NCBI RefSeq assembly: GCF_019175385.1
Contig: NC_083345.1
Location: 122,081,657-122,145,656, forward strand
DNA: 64,000 bases
Direction: 5' to 3'
Origin: Lycium barbarum
Lineage: Eukaryota; Streptophyta; Magnoliopsida; Solanales; Solanaceae
Part shown: positions 59,551-64,000 of the stretch, one piece after another
Position numbering within the stretch: the first letter of the stretch is position 1
Layout: each line of letters opens with the position of its first letter
Made by a program: the position numbers and the translations under genes
The notes under the pieces: model-generated
Databases searched by the model: none
Seen by the model: only the letters and a program-made list of their open reading frames with translations
What the model was told of the DNA's origin: nothing

Positions 59551-60281
59551 AAAAATTGACATAAATAGCCGCCCAACAAAATAATATCGAGCAAATGTAT
59601 ATTATTTGTATTATAATATATAACATACATAAAATATACATTTTTGATACACCTTGCCATCTTTTTCAAATTTCTTCAAATCCCATGTCCCTCCAATCCA
59701 CCTACCATCCTTAAATTTCCTCACAACTTCAAATGATCCATTTGAGTTTAAAGGCAACCCATTAGACCCCTCAGTTTTTCTTGCTCAATAGTGACAATAT
59801 ATTAGAAGAAGAGTAACAAGAAAGGGAAATGGGGTTTATTGGGAGTTATTAAAGGGGTGATATGGTTTGTGGCTTATTAAAGGTAAAGGCGCAAATATGA
59901 CCCTTTTCCCTTTTGAAAGTAATAAAAAATTTAACTAAAAATGCTTTTTCAAATTCAAATTGATTAGCATTTCAAAACAAATTACAACCTTTCAAACACC
60001 GCAAAAACCACCCTACTGTACATATAGTAAGTATTTAACTGCAAGGTTTGTGTGGAAGGAAAAAGGAGAAGGGATTTTACGTAAGTAATTTCATTTTATT
60101 TTATATTTATTAGTAACAACTTAATTTTAATTATTATTTTTTGTTATATTGTTAATGATGATATTCTTCTATAGCTTCATAAATCTCATGGCATATTTCA
60201 GATAAATAAATTTCACGATGGTCATTTAATTGTGAGTCTATTACATAAAAGTCATTTTTGTCTAGTTTTTCTTGTTTAACC

Positions 60282-61170
60282 CAGTGCCGGCTCAAGGGGG
60301 GAGCAACTAAAACAATTGCTTTAGGACCCTATATATATATATATTATTATCATTATTGTTAAAAAAAATCAGATTTATGCTTGTTTTTTGCGAATGTCAT
60401 AGAGTTTATTTAGAAACAAATAGATGTTATGTTTAGATAAATACTCCCTCCGTCTCAATTTGTGTGACACTTTCGCTTTTCAGAATCAATTTGAGTACTC
60501 TTTGAAGTTCAATTGGATGAGATCAACTCAATATTTAAAATTTAGATGTTCAAAGCTATACAATAAGTAGTTAAGTACTATAAGTTGCATTTCTTTGCAT
60601 GTTAATAAATGTTGGTCAAAATTTATGTAGTTTGAATCTCGATAAGTGAAAAGTGCCACATATATTGAGACAACCGGATTACTTAAATTTCGTAATAAAC
60701 ATGCAATATGCGAAAAATTAATTAATGTCGATATTGATAATAGAAAGACAAACAAATTCTTTTATAATATTATTAGAGTTGATTATTGCTTATAAAGGGT
60801 GAATCAAGCCATTAATTCAATTCAAAAAAAACTTATAACTATTTCAAATGTATAAAATTATTTTAACATCTACTTAGTAGTATAAAATTGAGATCATTAG
60901 ATGAAGAGAATTAATTGATAAAAACATTATGTTAACCATGGATATTGCTTATAAAAATATTGTCGAACCTTGATGAGTAGAGTTATTAGATACCTTCAAT
61001 GGTGGAAACTAACATGTAGGTGAATGAATTGTCAAGATACGTGCAAAATGTTTCGTACGCCAATTCGTACAAAACAAAAAGAAATCAAAATCCTTTTTTT
61101 ATTTAAATTAAATTTAAGGGCATTTTCTTAAAGTTGGCTTTAGGCCTCGAATTCTGTTGAGCCGCCCCTG
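60282..61170. mobile_element. hAT-like element, 889 bp, non-autonomous
   Basis: Starts CAGTGCCGGCTCAAGG and ends TTGAGCCGCCCCTG (inverted ends), flanked by GTTTAACC and GTCTAACC (8 bp, one change). Beta copy 1 has the empty site GTCCAGCC in identical context (about 23750). No transposase. It contains a Stowaway MITE. Confidence 0.9.
60444..60679. mobile_element. Stowaway MITE, 236 bp
   Basis: CTCCCTCCGTCTCAATTTGT at the left and, on the minus strand, ATCCGGTTGTCTCAATATAT at the right, flanked by TA. Nested in the hAT-like element. Confidence 0.75.
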
Positions 61171-62590
61171 GTCTAACCTAAAACTTTATCACACGTAAGT
61201 CACTTTTCATTTTCTATAACATCCGATTTTAAAGTTTGTCACACAAAATTTTGTTGTTTTTGTTTGGAAATATTATATGTGCAAACTTGAGGAATTATTA
61301 GTGCTCTATGCATGTAAAATATAAGGGATCACTTCAAATCTATGCTAGAAGTTAAAGGACCATTTTGTGTCTTTCCTCAAATTATCCAAACACATAATTG
61401 TTTATTTATAAAATTAATTTTAAAATTTTAAAATGCTTTTAAATTTGATATATCAGTTATTTTCAATTATTTAAGTCAGACGAGCTCCGTGATAGTTTAG
61501 TTCCAATCCAATTATACATTAAAAAAATATATAAAAAAAAAAAAACTAAGCACATCATATCATCACAAACTCACTTTACAACTCGTTATTTTTACCATAA
61601 AATAATTTATCCTTTTAGTTTATATTGCCATATTTGTCTATGAGTTTGTGTGTGCATTAGATGGTCAAGAAAACTAAATAAAGATAAAAATGCTAAACAT
61701 ATTTTCTAAAGGCCACACAACTCCCACTATAATATGACATTTATCAAAAAGTTTTACTATGTGTCTCACACAACTAATATTATGTGCCTCACACAACTGA
61801 CTTGTGTGAGGCTCTTTTTTGTGAGATAAAAAAGTGAATCCACATCTTACACTTTTGGGTCCACAAATTTTGATTCATTTTTTTGTCTCGCAGAAAAGAG
61901 CCACACACAACTAATGTCAGTTGTATGAGGCACATTTTAAAAAAAATTCAGATCAGAAGGTTGTATGTTCGATTCATGTCGGGTTCAATCTCCCAGTCCA
62001 ACCGGATCCTCCGCCTTTTTTTTTTATATATAAATTTTACTTCTGAAATTCACTATCCTATTTGCTCAAGTGTTGGAGTTAAAACTTCCTTTGTTTAGAG
62101 TGATTCAACCAAACCTCTCATGCGGAAGGATTTTTGGAATGTAGTTCTCTTTTTTTTTTTATATATATATTTCTCATCCAATGTTCAGTACCTATTTGGG
62201 GGCTGATTAACCCAGATTCACACCGGAAAGTTTAACTTTGGGGTATGAATTGCTCCTACAAAAAACGATTTCGTTTTCGAAGCTCGAACCTCAAACGTGT
62301 GATTAAGAATAGAGAAATACTAATCACTCCGCCCAACCTTTAGTTGTAATTTCTAATTAATACATAGCGAACATATAATTTTGTGTAAGGGGGCTAAGGG
62401 ACTTTTGTTTTTTAAATAGACGATTGTATTATGCTGATGGTTCAAATCAAACTTTTATTGCAACATGCTATGTTTTCTCCCCCGTTGCCAGTACGTTGAT
62501 AGGTCACGTGCCTGGCACACATGTTTTGACCTTGTGTGTATTAACAATGCGACTTTATACTTACTTTCTAAAAGAAATACATTACTTGTA
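61171..62590. other. Block beta, copy 2, up to LTP gene 2
   Basis: Collinear with 23750-24735 and, from 62048, with 31341-31884. A degraded copy of the foldback MITE is at 61779-61937, with GTGCCTCACACAACTGAC and a lost part of the left arm. No gene seen. Confidence 0.65.
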
Positions 62591-62602
62591 TATTAAGTAA
62601 AT

Positions 62603-62608
62603 TTTATT
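62603..62608 (-). promoter_or_regulatory. Candidate poly(A) signal of LTP gene 2
   Basis: The minus strand reads AATAAA, 190 bases after the stop codon of gene 2. Confidence 0.5.
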
Positions 62609-62797
62609 ATAAAGTAGTACAGATGACAACAATCCTTGTACAAATTAAGATGTCTCCGCCACATAGAAAAGGTAATGATGGGGATGCATATTGAATTTGG
62701 AAGAACAAGTTGCCATATATTAATTACTTCCATATTACAAACTGAAGTATAGGAGAAGAAACACCAAGCAGCAAGCCAATTAAGCTGACTATATTCT

Positions 62798-63799
62798 TTA
62801 GGGTGGTGTGGTGATACCTGCAAATTCAATAATTGACAACAACATTAAAGAAGGATAATAATTTCTGGAACCACAAATATATTCAATTGGATTAAACAAC
62901 AAGAGACAAATTAATTAACATTTTCAACAAACATGCAAAGTAGAGCAAATGGCTACTTCAGTACTTTTTTGAAAGTCAAATTAAGTTAAGGTGAAGGAGA
63001 TCTAATGTTTATTTGTCGAATTGTAACATTGAATTAATCGTCAATACGTTAGAAGATCTCCAGAGGATCTTTCGTTTCAATTTCCTTGAATTATTCAAAA
63101 AGATCTTTCGTTCCGAAGACAAAGTAGAAAAATCCTTTTTTTTTTTTTTAGAGAAATGAACTAACTTTTTCCTTATTTCGGCTAGATAACCTAACTGTGA
63201 ATTCCAGAAAATAGAAAATATAGCCTATGCTTTAATGGCAGCCAAGTTAGAGACTTTCTCAAGATTCTGATTCCTGGCTTGAGAAATTTTTAGAATAAGT
63301 TATTAGTACACTCACTAGAACATAAACTCAATCTCTCCACATATAGTAAGACCATTCACAAAGCATTTGTATAAAATGCACATAACACATTTATACTAAT
63401 TAAGTTAGCCAACATATATTTAAAATCTTGAATTCATCTTTGAGAAAAATACGAGAAACGGATAAAGATTCACTTACTTCCGCACTTGTAGTTACGAGGG
63501 ACTCTGCGCCCACAACCTTCAATAAAGCGTATGGTGCGGTTGATGTCAATAAGAGCAGCCAATTTGGGCCTTATTTCACTACACACGCACTCAGTATGAG
63601 TCACTCTAACTCTTTCACAACACTTAGGAGAAGGATTTTTTCCAAAAAAAGCAGGCTTACAAGCATTTATCCCAATTCTTCTCTCCTCTTTACAAGCTGC
63701 TTCACTCACCTTTGCACTTGCCATTTTCACTTCAAAGCTATTGATCACCAAAGTTACGACCACTAGCATAGCCACTACCAAAGCCCAAGATTTTCCCAT
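62798..63799 (-). CDS. DIR1-like non-specific lipid-transfer protein, gene 2 (two exons)
   Basis: Exon 1 is 63799-63478 and exon 2 is 62817-62798, with a 660-bp intron (GGAA|GTAAGT ... TTTGCAG|GTATC). The product is 113 residues, ending KCGS-ITTPP. The signal peptide is almost identical to that of gene 1 (MGKSWALVVAMLVVV). All eight cysteines are at the same positions (36, 47, 60, 61, 71, 73, 96, 106). By hand count 18 residues differ from gene 1, clustered at 30-33, 50-55 (PAFFGKN against PVLYGNI) and 74-77 (SEIR against RVIT), between conserved cysteines. The gene looks functional: intact frame, splice sites and TATA box. Secreted lipid-binding protein by family; the ligand and role are unknown. 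Confidence 0.92.
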
Positions 63800-63850
63800 T
63801 TTACTCTAGTTTCCACACTCTATTCCACAACCATAAAGTTCCAACACCTA

Positions 63851-63862
63851 CCCTTTTTATAG
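63851..63862 (-). promoter_or_regulatory. TATA box of LTP gene 2
   Basis: The minus strand reads CTATAAAAAGGG, 52 bases upstream of the ATG, in the same context as gene 1. Confidence 0.75.
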
Positions 63863-63869
63863 CTGAAGA

Positions 63870-64000
63870 ATGAACCTAAGTAGCCGTCTATCCTATTGCT
63901 TAATTTAAAAATGGTCCGGTGGAAATATAATAGGACTATATGTATAATTTATTTATAATATGTGTATAAATTTGTATAATCTATGTATATCAGCTAGAAA
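63870..64000. other. Start of block gamma, copy 4
   Basis: Matches 33145-33262; cut by the window edge. Confidence 0.6.

Larger units (their letters stand above)
57365..60281. other. Tandem-segment block alpha, copy 4 (continued)
   Basis: The most complete alpha copy. It is collinear with 16040-18650 and continues into beta. No gene seen. Confidence 0.7.

Noticed and set aside
63428..63766. + strand ORF of 112 codons over LTP gene 2
   Set aside because: Antisense shadow: the minus strand has a signal peptide, eight-cysteine motif, splice sites and TATA box.

Overview
This window is repeat-dominated plant nuclear DNA. It is eudicot and most likely Solanaceae: it holds an Au-type SINE with intact target-site duplications, SINE 3' ends with a TTG-type tail, CACTA, hAT, MULE and Stowaway-like elements, Ty1/copia and Ty3 retrotransposons with very long LTRs, and genes with GT-AG introns. 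The genus is not resolvable from this sequence alone.

Backbone. From about 5.5 kb to the right edge the DNA is a decayed tandem array of one segment of roughly 8 kb. Its order on the + strand is: LIL3 gene fragment (minus strand), an intergenic block here called alpha (with a ~90-bp minisatellite), a block called beta (with a foldback MITE), a DIR1-like lipid-transfer-protein (LTP) gene (minus strand), and a block called gamma (with two shared MITEs). LIL3 remnants lie at 5957-15521 (split), 27600-28118, 35260-35605 (flank only) and 45798-46300. The LTP gene is intact at 31885-33140 and 62600-63865. A third locus at about 24740 keeps only the promoter and 5' UTR. The two intact LTP genes are the only apparently functional protein-coding genes here. 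Each is two-exon, secreted, with eight cysteines.

Insertions. 1-5473: a broken Ty3 element in minus orientation (pol fragments, an acidic ORF, primer-binding site and a 2.6-kb LTR), with a 5S-rRNA-derived tract inside. 6112-15174: a nest of elements inside exon 3 of the first LIL3 copy: hAT-like MITE, then CACTA-1 (8.9 kb), then a TIR element, then CACTA-2 (4.6 kb). CACTA-2 carries intron-containing fragments of a kelch-repeat gene and a CCCH zinc-finger gene. 18645-21588: a copia fragment with its own solo LTR. 28352-29336, 29615-30282 and 42258-43318: MULE-like elements. 35606-42180: a decayed copia element followed by Ty3 LTR pieces. 46709-57364: a copia insertion, itself invaded by inverted Ty3 LTR pieces and a 4.37-kb solo LTR. 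58369-58556: the Au SINE. 60282-61170: a hAT-like element holding a Stowaway.

Because the tandem copies are alignable to each other, several insertions can be dated relative to the duplications and checked against an empty site within the same window. Deletion junctions can be seen the same way. I found no bacterial-type operons, CRISPR arrays or tRNA genes.
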